The notes under the pieces are model-generated. The model saw only the letters and a program-made list of their open reading frames with translations. It had not been told where the DNA came from and searched no databases. Positions 33,579 through 44,633 of a stretch of 64,000 nt of DNA are shown here, piece by piece. Each line of letters opens with the position of its first letter. Within the stretch, counting starts at the first letter, position 1. The stretch comes from Neonectria sp. B-13 (taxonomy: Eukaryota; Ascomycota; Sordariomycetes; Hypocreales; Nectriaceae), in the NCBI GenBank assembly GCA_002682825.1, contig NOKP01000009.1, positions 1,240,001 to 1,304,000 of the forward strand, written 5' to 3'. The position numbers and the translations under genes are program-made.

Positions 33579-35642
33579 CTAGATCCGAGATGGGCGCGCG
33601 CAGCACGGTTCGCCAACGAGAGTGGACTTGTTCAGAGTCTGGGAGGATCGAGGAACATCGTTGGATGGGTTTAGCTCGAAGAAATTGACAGGCTTCAAAG
33701 CGACCGACATCTTCTCAGCCGGCATCACCGGGAAGTCTACAATCGTTAGCCATGTATTGCACCAGTAGGAGACACTTACCCTCTGGTCTCGTAACGTGTG
33801 TGATGCCGAAGGAATGCCACAGAACAACGTCCTCGTTCTTGACTGGCTCGTCTCGCGCAGACCACAACGCGATACCGCTGTCGTCGCGGCTCTGGTTGGT
33901 AAACTCCCCAGACGCCCACAGCTCGTCGTCGCGGTACTTGGTAACCCAGATCGGCTTGGAAGTAAACACCCCGCGGCGGTAGTTGAACGTCTCGGGCCCC
34001 ATCATCAGCATCTGGCTGGGAATGGCGTGCAGCTTGTACCCGTGCGGCTTTCCGGAGACGGAGTTGATGCGCTCGTTAGTGATCTTGTACGTTCGGTTCT
34101 TGGTCAGGTCGAGATCGTAGCCGCCCGGCTTCTCAATCGCCGTCGTCTGCACCCTAAAGGCACAGCCGAAAGGATCGAGCTGTGGCTCGTCCGTCACCGG
34201 AATGCAGTCGTCGTAGGTGATTGTGTTCTTCTGGTCGCCATCCAAACACGGATCGACGCGGAGACAGAACAGATGCTGGTGGTTGACGGCCAGCACGCCC
34301 GGAGCGACAATCGTCCCCCACGGCACCTGAAGACCTCGGCGGATCGGCATGGTCGACACAATGCCGGTGGCTCGCACGTCGATGTGGAGGTTGGCGGCCT
34401 GGTCCAGGACAAACGCCAGGATGTACTCGTAGTTGGCCACCGTCGCCGTGCACTGCACCACGAGCTGTCTGTTCCGGACGACCGACGACTTGTTGTTGCG
34501 GAAGTTGGTGTGCTTCCACCCGATGCCGTCGTCGACTTCGTGCATGCAGATGACGTTGGGCATGACCACCGGCTTGCCGTCGCCGGAAACGCGCACGCCG
34601 CTGAAGTAGGCGATGTGGCCCAGACAGTCGCAGCCCAGGCTCAGGCTGTTGGACGTCAGGCCGAAGCCCGAGTCGCCCAGGTCGAACGCTTGCTTGCGGT
34701 GGTACGGCGAGCGAGGATCGCCGTACGGAACCGTCATTTCGCTCATGGAAACGCGGTAGAACAGTGGTCGGCCGTCGTAGCGGATGTCATGCAGAACAGG
34801 ACCCTCTCGCAGAGTCCATCCCAGCTGGAAGGACCACTTCTGCCACTCAACGCGGCGTCCGGTGATCTTAAAGGAGGGGCCCTCGGGTTGCGTGATCTGG
34901 AGAGGCTTGAGGTCCTTCCGGAACGCATCCTCTCCCATGATGTTTGCGCTGTACTCGACGGGCTTTACCGGGTCCCAGGGCTGAGTCTCGGGATCGAGCA
35001 TGTCATTTGTGCCCATGGGTAGTTTCTGGAGGTCTACCAGCTCCAGTGTGTGCGCGTCAAACACCGGGGCGAGAGGAAGCGGGAGCGAGTAGTGGTTTGC
35101 TTCGCCGTCCTCTGATAGCGCCGCGTACATGTAGCACTGGAACAACCGTCGCCGTTCCTTGGCGTCATCAGTTCCAAATGCCCAGGGATCGTTTAGTATG
35201 CGAGCGCTGGATAATTAGCAAATATCTTTTCAGGGCCAGAGTCGACATACTGGGGCGGAAGGTTGAGTTTGGCAATCTCGGCCTTGACTTCGGGATGGGC
35301 GTTGCAGGCCCTGTTGACGAGTTCAAACTCGGTCCAGTCAACCGGTCCTTGAGAATCGGGGGCGTTGTAAGTGCTTTCAACCCGGGGATTGGTCACGTTG
35401 ACGATGGCAACCACCAGTGATTGGCTGGTTTTGAGGTGGTAGTAGACCCTGGCCTTGCGGTCCGGGGCTGGGCCCCCATGGTGAAGGTGCTGAAGGGTCA
35501 GATCCTTGGGGGGTTCGGCCAAGTCGATGACCTTGAATCGAATGCCGTTGGTGCCGCATCCGGTTTGCTTGACAACTGTTTGAGAGGCGGCCCGCACTTC
35601 TTCCACCGTCAGCGGATCAAGAGGGTGTGGCGCAGATGACAT
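33579..35642 (-). CDS. Copper amine oxidase (TPQ-dependent primary amine oxidase)
   Basis: Oxidises primary amines to aldehydes, releasing NH3 and H2O2. Three exons (35251-35642, 33780-35206, 33579-33736) give 658 aa. The cofactor precursor Tyr lies in VANYEYIL (consensus T-x-x-N-Y-D/E), which self-processes to topaquinone. Copper ligands are His-X-His in VNHQHLFCLRVD and the distal His in WHSFGITHVTRPEDFPVMP. N-terminal N2/N3 domains are recognisable from HPLDPLTVEEVRAASQTV. The start at 35642 (MSSAPHPLDPL) is preferred because family members begin just before this motif; an in-frame ATG at 35732 would add 30 unconvincing residues. No signal peptide; the C-terminus ends SRI, so cytosolic or peroxisomal location is open. 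It is divergent with the SDR gene across 455 bp. Expected substrates are methylamine, phenethylamine-like or polyamine compounds. Confidence 0.95.
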
Positions 35643-36097
35643 GTTGGTAATCCGAGAAGCTATAATGTTAAGTATTACCTGTATTAAAGAGGGCAAATTC
35701 ACGGCAGTTATACTCGTCGACCGGGAGTTCATCGTAATCTAGATATCCACCACCGGTCACGGCCGGACCCACCCCGATCAACTCCGGCCGGCCTTGCCTA
35801 AAAGGGAAATACCACCAACTTCTCGCCACGCTTGTATGGAGGAAGATAACAACGTTAGGGACGTCGCAGTTGCTTCACTTACCTTGCTGGGAAACGGATC
35901 CATTGCTGGCGCGATTGCCGTGATGGGTATTGTTGCCGCCTGTTCCTTATTTGGCAAGGTCCCAGCTGTGAGGAACGGGGCTGGGACGCTGTTATCGTGG
36001 CAGGCCCGCCTTGATTTCCATATCGCCGATTCCATTAATACATCTGCCGACGTCTTGCATCAGTTTATTTCTATCAAAGATAAGACTACTCAACAAA
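35643..36097. promoter_or_regulatory. Divergent promoter between copper amine oxidase and SDR genes
   Basis: 455 bp separates the two ATGs, so both 5' UTRs and promoters share it. It contains CCGG-centred words (CTCCGGCCGGCC near 35785) and no convincing gene. An ORF across 35794-36198 overlaps the SDR start in another frame and has no domain. Confidence 0.5.
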
Positions 36098-37012
36098 ATG
36101 TCCGACTTCAAAGGCTTGGACCTGACCGGCAAGACTGCCATTGTGACTGGCTCCTCACGGTACGTCTCAGTCACCCAGACACATCCCCTGCTAATTGATC
36201 AGAGGAATTGGAGCTGGAATTGCTATCCAACTTGGCAAGCGAGGAGCCAACGTTGTGGTCAACTACACGAGCGAAAAGAGTAGAGCACGAGCGGAGGAAG
36301 TTGCAAAGACTATCCAGTCTTTTGGCCCCAAGGCATCAATCTGCCAAGCCAGCGTGGCCAACGTTGACGATATTCCGAAGCTGGTCGAGAGTGCCCTGGA
36401 GCTGAGCGAGACTGGAAAGATTGAGATTCTTATCCACAAGCGAGTCTGCCACTCAAACCGCCGGTATTGTGCTAACACCTAATAGTGCGGCTCTAGGAGT
36501 CGATGCCAACCTTGACGAAGTGACAGAGCATCTCTTTGCCACTCACTTCGACACCAACGTCAAAGGCCCGATCTTCCTAACCCAAGCCGTCGTTCCTCAC
36601 ATTGCCCGCGGAGGCCGAATCGTTTTCGTCTCTTCGGCAGCCGCCCGACTCGGCGTTGCCGGGCAGACGGTGTACGGCGCGACCAAAGCTGCGGACGAGG
36701 CATTGGTCCGCGTCTGGGCGAAGGAGCTTGGCCAATCGCACGATATCACGGTCAACTGCGTTAATCCCGGCCCGGTTGCTACAGGTATGTCGAACAATCG
36801 TGCGTGGAGTTTCGCTGACAATGGTAGATCAATGGACCGAGAGCGACGAGTCGTTCCGTCAGGATATGCAGCCGCTGATTGAGTCGACTCCGGCTGCGGC
36901 AAGGATTGGAGAAGTGAACGACATTGCGCCTCTCGTGGCTTTTCTTTGCACCGAGGATGCGCGATGGACTACTGGGTCTGTGCTGTCCGCAAATGGCGGG
37001 CTGTATAACTAG
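36098..37012 (+). CDS. Short-chain dehydrogenase/reductase (SDR, classical)
   Basis: NAD(P)-dependent carbonyl/alcohol oxidoreductase, cytosolic. Four exons (36098-36159, 36203-36439, 36486-36784, 36828-37012) give 260 aa, the normal length for a classical SDR. The cofactor motif TGSSRGIGAGIA spans the first junction at residues 17-28. The beta-4 motif reads ILIHNAALG instead of the usual NNAG. VFVSSAAARLG holds the catalytic Ser and VYGATKAADE the Tyr-x-x-x-Lys pair. VNCVNPGPVATD and GSVLSANGGLYN complete the fold. Asn41-Tyr42-Thr43 after beta-2 suggests NADP(H). Intron 2 (36440-36485) uses a GC donor, GCGAGT..AATAG; this is the only way to restore HNAALG in frame. The divergent copper amine oxidase makes an aldehyde, so reduction or oxidation of that product is a plausible role but inferred. 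Confidence 0.93.
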
Positions 37013-37039
37013 ATTGATGTGTAGAATCGTCAGCCGAGG

Positions 37040-37290
37040 ACCAATTCCAGTGAATACACATTGCTCTATGATAATTATATGTTTAATTCAAGAGTAAAGT
37101 TAATTAACAGCGGTTTTACTATTTATAATAATAGTTAATAGCTAGTAAAGTTAATGAAATTAAGTTATTACTTTAAATCTCTAGGCTAGGTTTAATAGTA
37201 TTTATAGACCAGTTATAATTCTAGTGTTTAAAGTTTTTTTATTTACTGCTATAACGAATATATGGTACTTGTGTATTGTTAAAGTAGATA
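37040..37290. other. AT-rich islet (probable RIP-degraded relic)
   Basis: Very A/T-rich sequence dominated by TTAATTAA, TTTATAATAATAG and TAGCTAGTAAAG-like words. It has no reading frame and borders the 3' ends of the SDR and acetyltransferase genes. It resembles similar islets near 40130, 42760, 55280, 57000 and 63550. Confidence 0.45.
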
Positions 37291-37292
37291 AT

Positions 37293-38007
37293 CTACCCCT
37301 CAACCTTGTCCAATGGCGTCACCTTCTTGATAACCCGAGCCGGGGAACCCAAAGCCACGCTCCAGGCTGGGATATCTCTTGTAACAACCGAGCCTGCTCC
37401 GATAGTGCACCCATCGCCAATGGTGACTCCGGGCAAGATGATAACAGCACCTCCTATCCAGCAATCATCTCCAATCGTCACTGGCTTCCCGTATTCGATG
37501 TTTTGTCTTCGACTGGCGACTTCGATCTCGTGGGTTGCCGTGGTAATCATGACGTTGGGCCCCAGCATGACCCGGTCTCCGATTGTCACGATGGCGACGT
37601 CGAGGATCGTGAGCTGGAAGTTGCTGTAGAATCGTTTGCCGATGGAGATGTTACACCCGTAGTCGATGTTGAACGGCGGCTCGATGTATATCTCGTCGTC
37701 TGCAATATGCCCGAGACGTCCACGCAGCATCTCCAGCCGGGCTTTCCCCAGGGTCGATGGGGTGGCTTCGGGGTCATCGGGGAAGTAGTGGTTGTATTTG
37801 TGCGCCCAGGCTCGGGCCTTGAAGCGCGAACTGTCAAGCTCGGGTACGAACGAGTTGTATCTGAATTTTGTGAGCTCGCATGGCTGAAAATATTGGGTCG
37901 ACGTACAGCATGCCCGAGATCATTTTCTCGTACTCGTCGCATCGAGGCACGTGGGCCAAGCCGACCGACTTGTCCAGCTCAGCAGGTGACTTTTGGGATG
38001 TAGCCAT
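37293..38007 (-). CDS. Maltose/galactoside-type O-acetyltransferase (left-handed beta-helix)
   Basis: Transfers acetyl from acetyl-CoA to a sugar hydroxyl. Two exons (37907-38007, 37293-37860) give 222 aa, close to the family's usual size. The N-terminal MAC domain reads CDEYEKMISGMLYNSFVPEL. Hexapeptide repeats form the beta-helix: ISIGKRFYSNFQLTILD, VTIGDRVMLGPNVMITTATH (with the catalytic His), KPVTIGDDCWIGGAVIILPG, VTIGDGCTIGAGSVVTRDIP. The GSPARVIKKV end is canonical. No targeting signal. Such enzymes are thought to detoxify non-metabolisable sugars in bacteria; the fungal substrate is unknown. Its 5' end is only 155 bp from the stop codon of the Zn2Cys6 regulator gene on the same strand, so they are tandem. 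Confidence 0.94.
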
Positions 38008-38162
38008 TTCGATGGATACAATTGAAGACAAGGAGAAAGGTGTTCCAACGTCACTTGCGGATGTTGAGTTGACTTTACGGATGGATAGGTGACACTGATC
38101 TCCGTCGAGCTAACCAAAGAGGGAGATACTCCCAGCTCCGACCGAGGCCCACTTGGCGCTCC

Positions 38163-39960
38163 TCAAAAGAAGAGATAGGCGTGCTGGGATTGGAGGAGGG
38201 TGGAGCAAGTCTAATCGAGTCAGTCAACCGTCAGGCGGAATTGGAGGTACTTACGAATTCCATCCACGGGACGTTGGACCACCCATTCGGGTTGGCTTGC
38301 CGTTCTTCCCACACATTGGTCAACATCTCCGTCATGGCTGGATGCTGAAACCCGGTGGCATGCTTGATCTCGCCAACGCACCAGCCAGTGTAGTGCGTCT
38401 GATGCAGGGAAGACGTGTCGGCTCCGGCCAAGAACAGCGGGAACAGAAGCCGTTTGTAAAAGACCGAGTCCCTGGGAACCGCTGCGCAGACGTCCAGGAT
38501 GGCCGTGACCGACGCCTTGATCCGTTCGTCTTCACACGAGAGCGCAAACGCGTCTGGGAAGCGGAGCACGCGGAGGAGACAAGCGTGGCGGTATGCCTCT
38601 GCCAGGTGCTTCCATTCCGGATGCCCGGTGGGGTACACTGCCTGATTCGGGTCCCAGCCGCGCAGGAACTTTTCCGCATCATCGAGGACAACTTGGAACT
38701 GGTCCAGCTGTATGCCTCCCTTGAGGTACGCCTTGCCAGCCTGTAGAACCTGCCCAATGCGGTGGAAGATGACCGGCGGACAGCCGACCAGGGTGTGAAG
38801 GCTGAGGCTTCCGTGATCCCTGACACACTTGCGCACTTCATCCGAGTAGGCGAGCTTCTCCGCGCCGCTGAAACCTCGCAGCATGTCCAACCTAGTCTGT
38901 CAGCTGGGAATCTTGCGTCGGCTTGCCGCTTACCATGCAAGAGCTGAGATGAAGAACATGCTAGCCCTGGACCGTGTGGAAAAGTCCGGCGGGCAAGCCA
39001 GTCTTCCACACAAGAACGAGATGCCGGTCAGGTGGGCTCCGTGAGAGGAGACGCCAGTCTCGCAGATCTGGGCTGTTAGCTTGATATTGAGAACAAGGGG
39101 AAACATACGTCGTGGAAGACCAATAAGAGGACCATGGCTAGGACAAACTCCTCCTCGGAACTTGAGAGCCCGGACATTTCTTCCTTGAGCAGCAAGGCGC
39201 CAAGAGAGCGCAAAGCCGAGAGTCGGTACCGGAGTGCGGTTGTGACAAAGTACTGACTCTCGTCTTTGCCAGACAAGTGCATGTGACACGCCGAGAAACC
39301 AAGCAGGGCGTGCAGCACGCCTTGGTGTTGGTAGGCCATCGGCAATACATGCTCTCGGAAGGAGTTTTCGGTCCCTTCGATATGAATCGTGAGATGTTTG
39401 CTGAGCTGGCGATCAACTAGAGAGGTCAGCGGAGTTGGACGAGGATGCTTGGAGCTTACAATGCAGAATGAGATTTTGGTTGTTCTGCAGATCGTGGTCC
39501 AGTCCCGGGCTGCCGGTGAGAGGGCCGAGTCCAGCTGGAGACAGAGATGGCAATGGAGACGGCGGAGAGGAGCTGCTCGCAGTGGCGTCTACACTGAGGT
39601 CGGGAGAGAATGATGCCTCAAGACAGGGTGCTATCAATGCTTCTGCCACTTCAATTCTCGACTCATTAGACTGCGTAGTGTCTCGCTTAGAGCCACTGTC
39701 CGGAATCGTGACCATCTCACAGAACTGGAACCTCGGAGGATAGCCTTCGCAGTGGAGGCCCTTTGTCCGACATCTGTCGCAGATGGGGCGCTTGCGATCG
39801 CACTTGCGACATTTTTTGCGACAGGTCCCGCATGCTGGGTCTAGAAACATGGTTAGACAGATGCATGTGATATTGATGACGTCGAGATATCACCAGGCAG
39901 GAGACACTCACCTTTGCGCCGGGCGGTCGGGCCCTTGATCAATGTGAGTTCAGCTGACAT
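38163..39960 (-). CDS. Zn(II)2Cys6 transcription factor, candidate regulator of the surrounding metabolic genes
   Basis: Six exons (39912-39960, 39460-39840, 39109-39416, 38934-39067, 38255-38891, 38163-38210) give 518 aa with every junction in frame. Zinc-cluster cysteines are Cys20, 23, 30, 37, 40 and 47; an extra Cys27 sits in the loop CRKKCRKC. A Ser/Pro-rich linker follows (SSSSPPSPLPSLSPAG), then a C-terminal fungal-specific domain of the type often annotated as C6 finger domain protein. It includes HVLPMAYQHQGVLHALLGFS, TGISFLCGRLACPPDFSTRS, FSGAEKLAYSDEVRK and the last exon's SQHAYLFF end. The ORF in 39109-39416 would run on past the exon, but the CCCAG acceptor at 39068 restores the frame. 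Location within the block of enzyme and permease genes makes it a candidate pathway-specific regulator; this is inference from position. Confidence 0.9.
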
Positions 39961-41250
39961 TGTTTCCTCGTTGGGGTTGAATGTCGCGACGAATTGTGTT
40001 TTGAGGATGTTGGATGAAATAGTTGCCGCGAACCACGGTTGCGGAGTGCTGCGGGGCAGATAACGGTGCCAAGCCTAGCGCGATGCAGCCACTAACTAAA
40101 GTATTGTCCAAGAATGGAAGCTAAATGGCTGTAAGAGTAGGGAGATAATACTAGCCTTAATAGATTCGTCTATCTAATGAGATTAACCTAGAATTATTAA
40201 TCTACTGTTTAACCTAGTATTTCAGTATTTCGCACTTGAACATACTCCATATAGATATTATCATTTCTAAAGATACATGTGTAGGTGAACTAAAATCATA
40301 TTGTGTGCACCGTCTACTCATAGTCCTCATGCCGCTGAAGGATTGCCCCGTTCTCGACCAACAACTTCTATAAGACAGTAACTAACTCAAACGCCAATGC
40401 CATCGTTACTCAAAACGCACTGTCTTCGACGTTTCTTCCTCCGGCGCTTCTTCGGCTTCTCAGGACAAGGTCTCTCGAAATGGGCTCTTACCATCTACAG
40501 CAAGCTGAATGTTCGTGGATTCTCCCGCCGCCAATGAAGTGTCAGGCTGTAGGACCTGTGAAAAGACTCGATAATGAGAGACGGTGCGATTTCGCGTTCT
40601 TGGGTGAGTTCGATCTGCGCCATTGAAACTCTCGTCGGGGATAGCGAAGCCGAGGTTGCAAAACCATGATTGAGTTGCCAGGCGAGTTGGATAGTAATAA
40701 CAATTCGCCGCCATGGCCAGCGGTCTCATGACATTGTGTTATTTTTGCGAGAATAATAACCCGAAACATTACGTTCAAAGCCGGTAGTAGTTCTTGCTAT
40801 TTGAGTATATCTATACCTTCCTCATCCATTGCCCCTTGACTCTTCCTGAAATTCTTAACATAGTAGAATTAAATAATAGAAAAGATTGTGTACTAGTAGA
40901 TTACTCTTAATAAACATACTGGAATCAATCACCAGCCTCTTCTATGCTCAGCGGATTTGCAGTCATTAATGATACCGGAAGTGGGTAATTACGGATATCT
41001 TTAGCATGAGCCCACATTTAGTATTTAGCCGTTGCGGGGAAGATACACAACCTCGCGGAGTCTCGCCCACAACTTCGCCAAGACCTGATTAGCAATACCA
41101 AGCAAGAAACTGATTCGACAGAATTGGACCCGTTTGAATGCTGGCGCGTAGGCCTGATCTTAAAAGGAAACACAGCGCGCACTTGCGAGAAACGATGTTC
41201 TGATAACTAGACGCTCATAATCCGGTGACCCCGCTCTTAAAAGACTCAAC
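39961..41250. other. 1.3-kb divergent intergenic region with AT-rich islets
   Basis: Shared upstream space of the Zn2Cys6 regulator (minus) and the Gfo/Idh gene (plus). A/T-rich, TAG/TTA-rich patches lie at about 40130-40280 and 40850-40920. Short frames on the minus strand at 40460-40778 have no recognisable content. Confidence 0.5.
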
Positions 41251-42536
41251 ATGGCGGCACCTCGTGAAATCCGTTGGGGAATCCTTGCCACCGGTGCAAT
41301 CTCGATTACGTTGTAGGTTGCTCTATCATCTGGAAGATTCATACTTATAAACTTAGCACAAAAGATCTCCTTGTTGATCCGAAAACCCGTGGGGTCGACT
41401 CCGTCAAGCACACTGTTGTCGCAGCAGCCTCTTCCACGTCGAGTGCGCGCGCCGAATCTTTCCTCAAAGACGTGGGGGCTTCAACTGCGAAAGCCTACGG
41501 CTCGTATGAGGAGCTCGTCCGGGACCCCGATGTTGAGATCATCTACGTTGCAACGCCCCATTCGCACCACTACCAGAATGTCATGCTTTGCTTGGAAGCT
41601 GGAAAGCACGTTCTCTGCGAGAAAGCCTTTACCGTGAACGCCAAGCAAGCGCGCCTCCTGGTTGACAAGGCAAAGGAAAAGGGCCTGTTCCTAATGGAGG
41701 CCTTCTGGACAAGATACTTTCCTTTGACGAGCTATGTCCGAGATGTTATCAAGTCCGGGAAGCTGGGAACCATCTACAGGGTCTTTTCGGATGCGAGTGC
41801 GAGACTGTCCCCGGAAACCTCCTTCAGCGATGGAAAACATAGAATGGTAAACGCGGACCTGGCTGGTGGCGCATTGCTGGACCTTGGGGTTTACAGCCTG
41901 ACTTGGCCGTTCTTGGTATTCTGGCAAACCCAGGACCAGAAGACACCGCCAAGGGTGCTTTCTTCCATGACCAAGGTATGTTTCGAGGATACACACATCT
42001 TCACTACTAAGAATCGACAGTACGAGCAAACTTCTGCGGATGAAACCACAACGATGCTTCTCACTTTTCCCCGAGACGCCTCTGCTGGCGGTGACGCCCA
42101 TGCCATTGCCACTACGTCGATCCGGATCGGAAATGTGCCCAACGACGCCGATCCTCAGCCGTGTGTGCGAATCCAAGGAGAGCTTGGCGAGTTGCAGCTC
42201 TTCCCTGTGGCGCAGTGCCCCAAGACCACGAAGCTCATTCTCAAAGATGGAGGCATCGAGGAAAAGACATGGTCTCAGCCAGGTCCTGGAAAGGGAAGTG
42301 GATGGTTCAATGGATTCTTACACTTTATGAACCCAGAGGGGGAGGGTCAAGGCATGTTCTGGGAGGCCGATGAGGCAGCTCTGGCTATTGTCGAGGGCAG
42401 AAAGGAGGGGAAGTATATGGATTTGAGCGAGACAATTGCTGTCATGGAGGTTATGGACGAGGTTCGTCGTCAAGGTGGCCTGGTCTATCCAGAAAAGGTT
42501 GAAACGGCGGAGTACCCGGTGACAACAAGACGATGA
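41251..42536 (+). CDS. Gfo/Idh/MocA-family oxidoreductase (dihydrodiol/D-xylose dehydrogenase-like)
   Basis: NAD(P)-dependent dehydrogenase of sugars or trans-dihydrodiols. Exons 41251-41312, 41357-41975 and 42021-42536 give 398 aa. The Rossmann start is RWGILATGAIS, completed across intron 1 to ITFTKDLLVDPKTRGV. The conserved EKAFTVNAKQA holds the Lys of the EKP-type motif, here EKA. VATPHSHHYQNVM and EAFWTRYFP are typical of the dimeric dihydrodiol dehydrogenase branch. GGALLDLGVYSLTW carries the Asp-x-x-x-Tyr pair of the active site. Intron 2 (41976-42020) is 45 nt with no stop codon, so retention would add 15 residues without a frameshift. I called it an intron because the GTATGT..GACAG ends and a CTAAG branch-like site are all present. 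Pro is replaced by Ala in the EKP position, seen in other fungal members. Convergent with the dioxygenase gene. Confidence 0.92.
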
Positions 42537-42892
42537 GATCTCGCCAGTCATGCCAGTGTTCCTTTAATTAGTCACTGCTGGCATGATGCTAAAAATAATA
42601 ATCAGTTGCATAATAGCATGGGAATTAAACACAGACATTCGCTCCACAGCTAGGTTGGTTAAGGCTAACACATATTGAGACGCTATGTGCCGGCTTAGCG
42701 TAGGACTGGATTAAGTCTAGAATTCACATATCCTCTAAGTGGTACATCAAAGAAATATAAGATTTAAAGCTAGGCATGCCTTACATATTTCTATAAACTA
42801 GATTTAATGATAGGGTAGATGTTATACTCAAAGTATAATTTCTTAAGCTATTGTATGGCTATTCTTCGACGCGGGCATTCCCGATCAGCAAT
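42537..42892. other. AT-rich convergent spacer
   Basis: 356 bp between the 3' ends of the dehydrogenase and dioxygenase genes. A/T-rich with many TAG/TTA words from about 42590 onward. No gene or structured element recognised. Confidence 0.5.
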
Positions 42893-43909
42893 TCAGAAAT
42901 CAGACGGTCCGTCCTTGAGCTCCGGGCGCAAAAGATAAATCGGATCAACCTGCTCCACGTAGCCGCACGCCGGATCGCTCATCGAGTAGCCCATGAATGC
43001 CTGCGTCGGCTGGTCAAGCTTCACCGCAGTCTCTCGCGGCACCGCCAGGAACTGGTTCTCTTCCTGGCGCAGATAGCCGCGTATCGCAAACGTCGCATAC
43101 ACCAGCCGGTGCTCGTCCTTGGTGGTGTTGTTGCCGCCGCCGTGGAACGCCGAGGCAAGCATCAAAAAGGCATCGCCCTTGTCCATCTCGGCGAAGATGC
43201 AATCTTCCACGCGAGGTGGGCCTTGCTTTGTGCCCCTGTGTACAGTGAGTCGCTGTGCATCTTCTAGGGTAGGATACTTACCAGAGATGGCTGCGCGGGA
43301 TGAACTGCGTGCCGCCGTTTTCCTTTGTGACTTTGCATCCAGCAACAAACAGCCCAACGGCCGTCTCGCGGTTGGCGTCTCGCTCATCGTCCCACTTGTC
43401 CACCTGCTCGTGGATGTTGTGGCTGATGTAGTCATCGCGGTGCAGAGGCTGCGCCTTGCCACCAGGTCCGATCCTCATCGCGGTGCACGAGTGAACGTAC
43501 GGCTTGGAGACGGATTCTTTTCTCTCGTCTCCCCACCAGAACCAACTTCGCGTGGTGAGGAAGTGGTCGACGACGGCCTGGAAGAGGGGGTTCATAACCT
43601 GGGTCTTGGCGTAGCTAGGGCTCAGTGCGAGCATGGCCGGGGCTCGCTGTGTTTCCTCTGACCTTGTTAGTATCATTTATGAGTCGAGTGCAGCGGAACC
43701 TTACTAGGGAAGAAGCTGCCGTTCCAAGCGACATCCGACTCGAGACGGTGGCGGCATTCCGAGTACGTCTGGTCAAGGTCGGCGTCTGCGACAAGACTCT
43801 TGATAAAGACGCCGCCATCCCGCTTGAGAAGATAGAGGATATCTTCAATCGGGGTATCAGCTGCGACCTTTTGGACTTCAGGTCCGTACTTTTCGGCAAG
43901 GCTAGTCAT
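42893..43909 (-). CDS. Phytanoyl-CoA dioxygenase (PhyH)-family Fe(II)/2-oxoglutarate oxygenase
   Basis: Non-haem iron oxygenase, cytosolic by absence of signals. Three exons (43705-43909, 43282-43657, 42893-43235) give 307 aa. The iron triad is visible as His141-x-Asp143 in LHRDDYISHN and His225 in ASAFHGGGNNTT. Arg237 in DEHRLVY is placed to bind 2-oxoglutarate. The N-terminal IEDILYLLKRDGGVFIKSLV and FFPKETQRAPAML segments are common in the fungal branch that includes secondary-metabolite tailoring oxygenases such as verruculogen synthase-like and fumitremorgin-type enzymes, as well as many uncharacterised catabolic proteins. Exon 1 to 2 uses the second AG (GGTCAG) because the first gives the wrong frame. 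It is divergent with the permease gene, 724 bp between ATGs, which suggests shared control. Confidence 0.93.
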
Positions 43910-44633
43910 GGGAGCGGCGTTTGATGAGTGGGGTAGGATAGATCAAGATTGTGATTGTCCTTCCAGCGTTTTAGCTAGGGAATCGAAGTTCCGTTTATAC
44001 CCAGGCGAGAAATAAATGTTCTGAGATGAAAGTTGTCCATGTGGATCATGACAAGACATGCACGCGGTTGGGATTACTTCCGTTTTGGGACATAGTGTCA
44101 GCTCTAGCGTTCAACCCAGAACGGAATAGTCCTCAACCAAGCATGCAGCCATGTGGAACGCTAACTTCGGTGGAAGCCTTATCATTTGGTAGTCAGAACA
44201 CCCTTGAAGGATTCCCCGCTTCGATCAATGTGACCTCCCCGTGGGATTGTCGGTTTGCCTCGTCTATCTAGAATCCGGGGCAACGCCAAGCATCCCTGTC
44301 TACGCCTATCGTCTTTGCCTGGCCACCAATCACTGCCACGACTCCTATCAAACCGATCTGGATGTGAGGGAGCACAGCAAGTGTTGGACTTTGGTTTAGA
44401 GAAGTAGATTTGCCTATATTCCACGATTTTGATTTATACCCTCCGTTTGCCAGAACCAAGAACTCTTTAGTCGCCAGCTTGACTTGTCTTTACTTCTCAA
44501 GTAGTACCATCGTCGTCTTATACATTATCGTCATACATCTCTATCTTCATACATCTCCATCTTCACATCTCCATCTTCACATCTCCATCTTCACATCTCC
44601 ATCTTCACATCTCCACCTTCATATCCAGTTGCA
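43910..44633. promoter_or_regulatory. Divergent promoter between dioxygenase and permease genes
   Basis: 724 bp with no credible gene. The permease-proximal end carries a 14-bp tandem array (listed separately) ending 13 bp before the ATG, so it lies in the 5' leader. Frames here (44182-44459 minus) are not protein-like. Confidence 0.45.
44551..44620 (+). repeat. Five-copy 14-bp tandem repeat in the permease 5' leader
   Basis: Unit ACATCTCCATCTTC, four exact copies and one with a single change (CACCTTC end). CT-rich in the sense of the permease gene, the array ends just before its start codon. Confidence 0.9.

Noticed and set aside
33796..35022. 408-codon plus-strand frame
   Set aside because: Antisense shadow of the copper amine oxidase gene, with no domain and repetitive Arg/Val/Asp/His composition. 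The same reasoning applies to 28385-29245 (+) and 31950-33056 (-).
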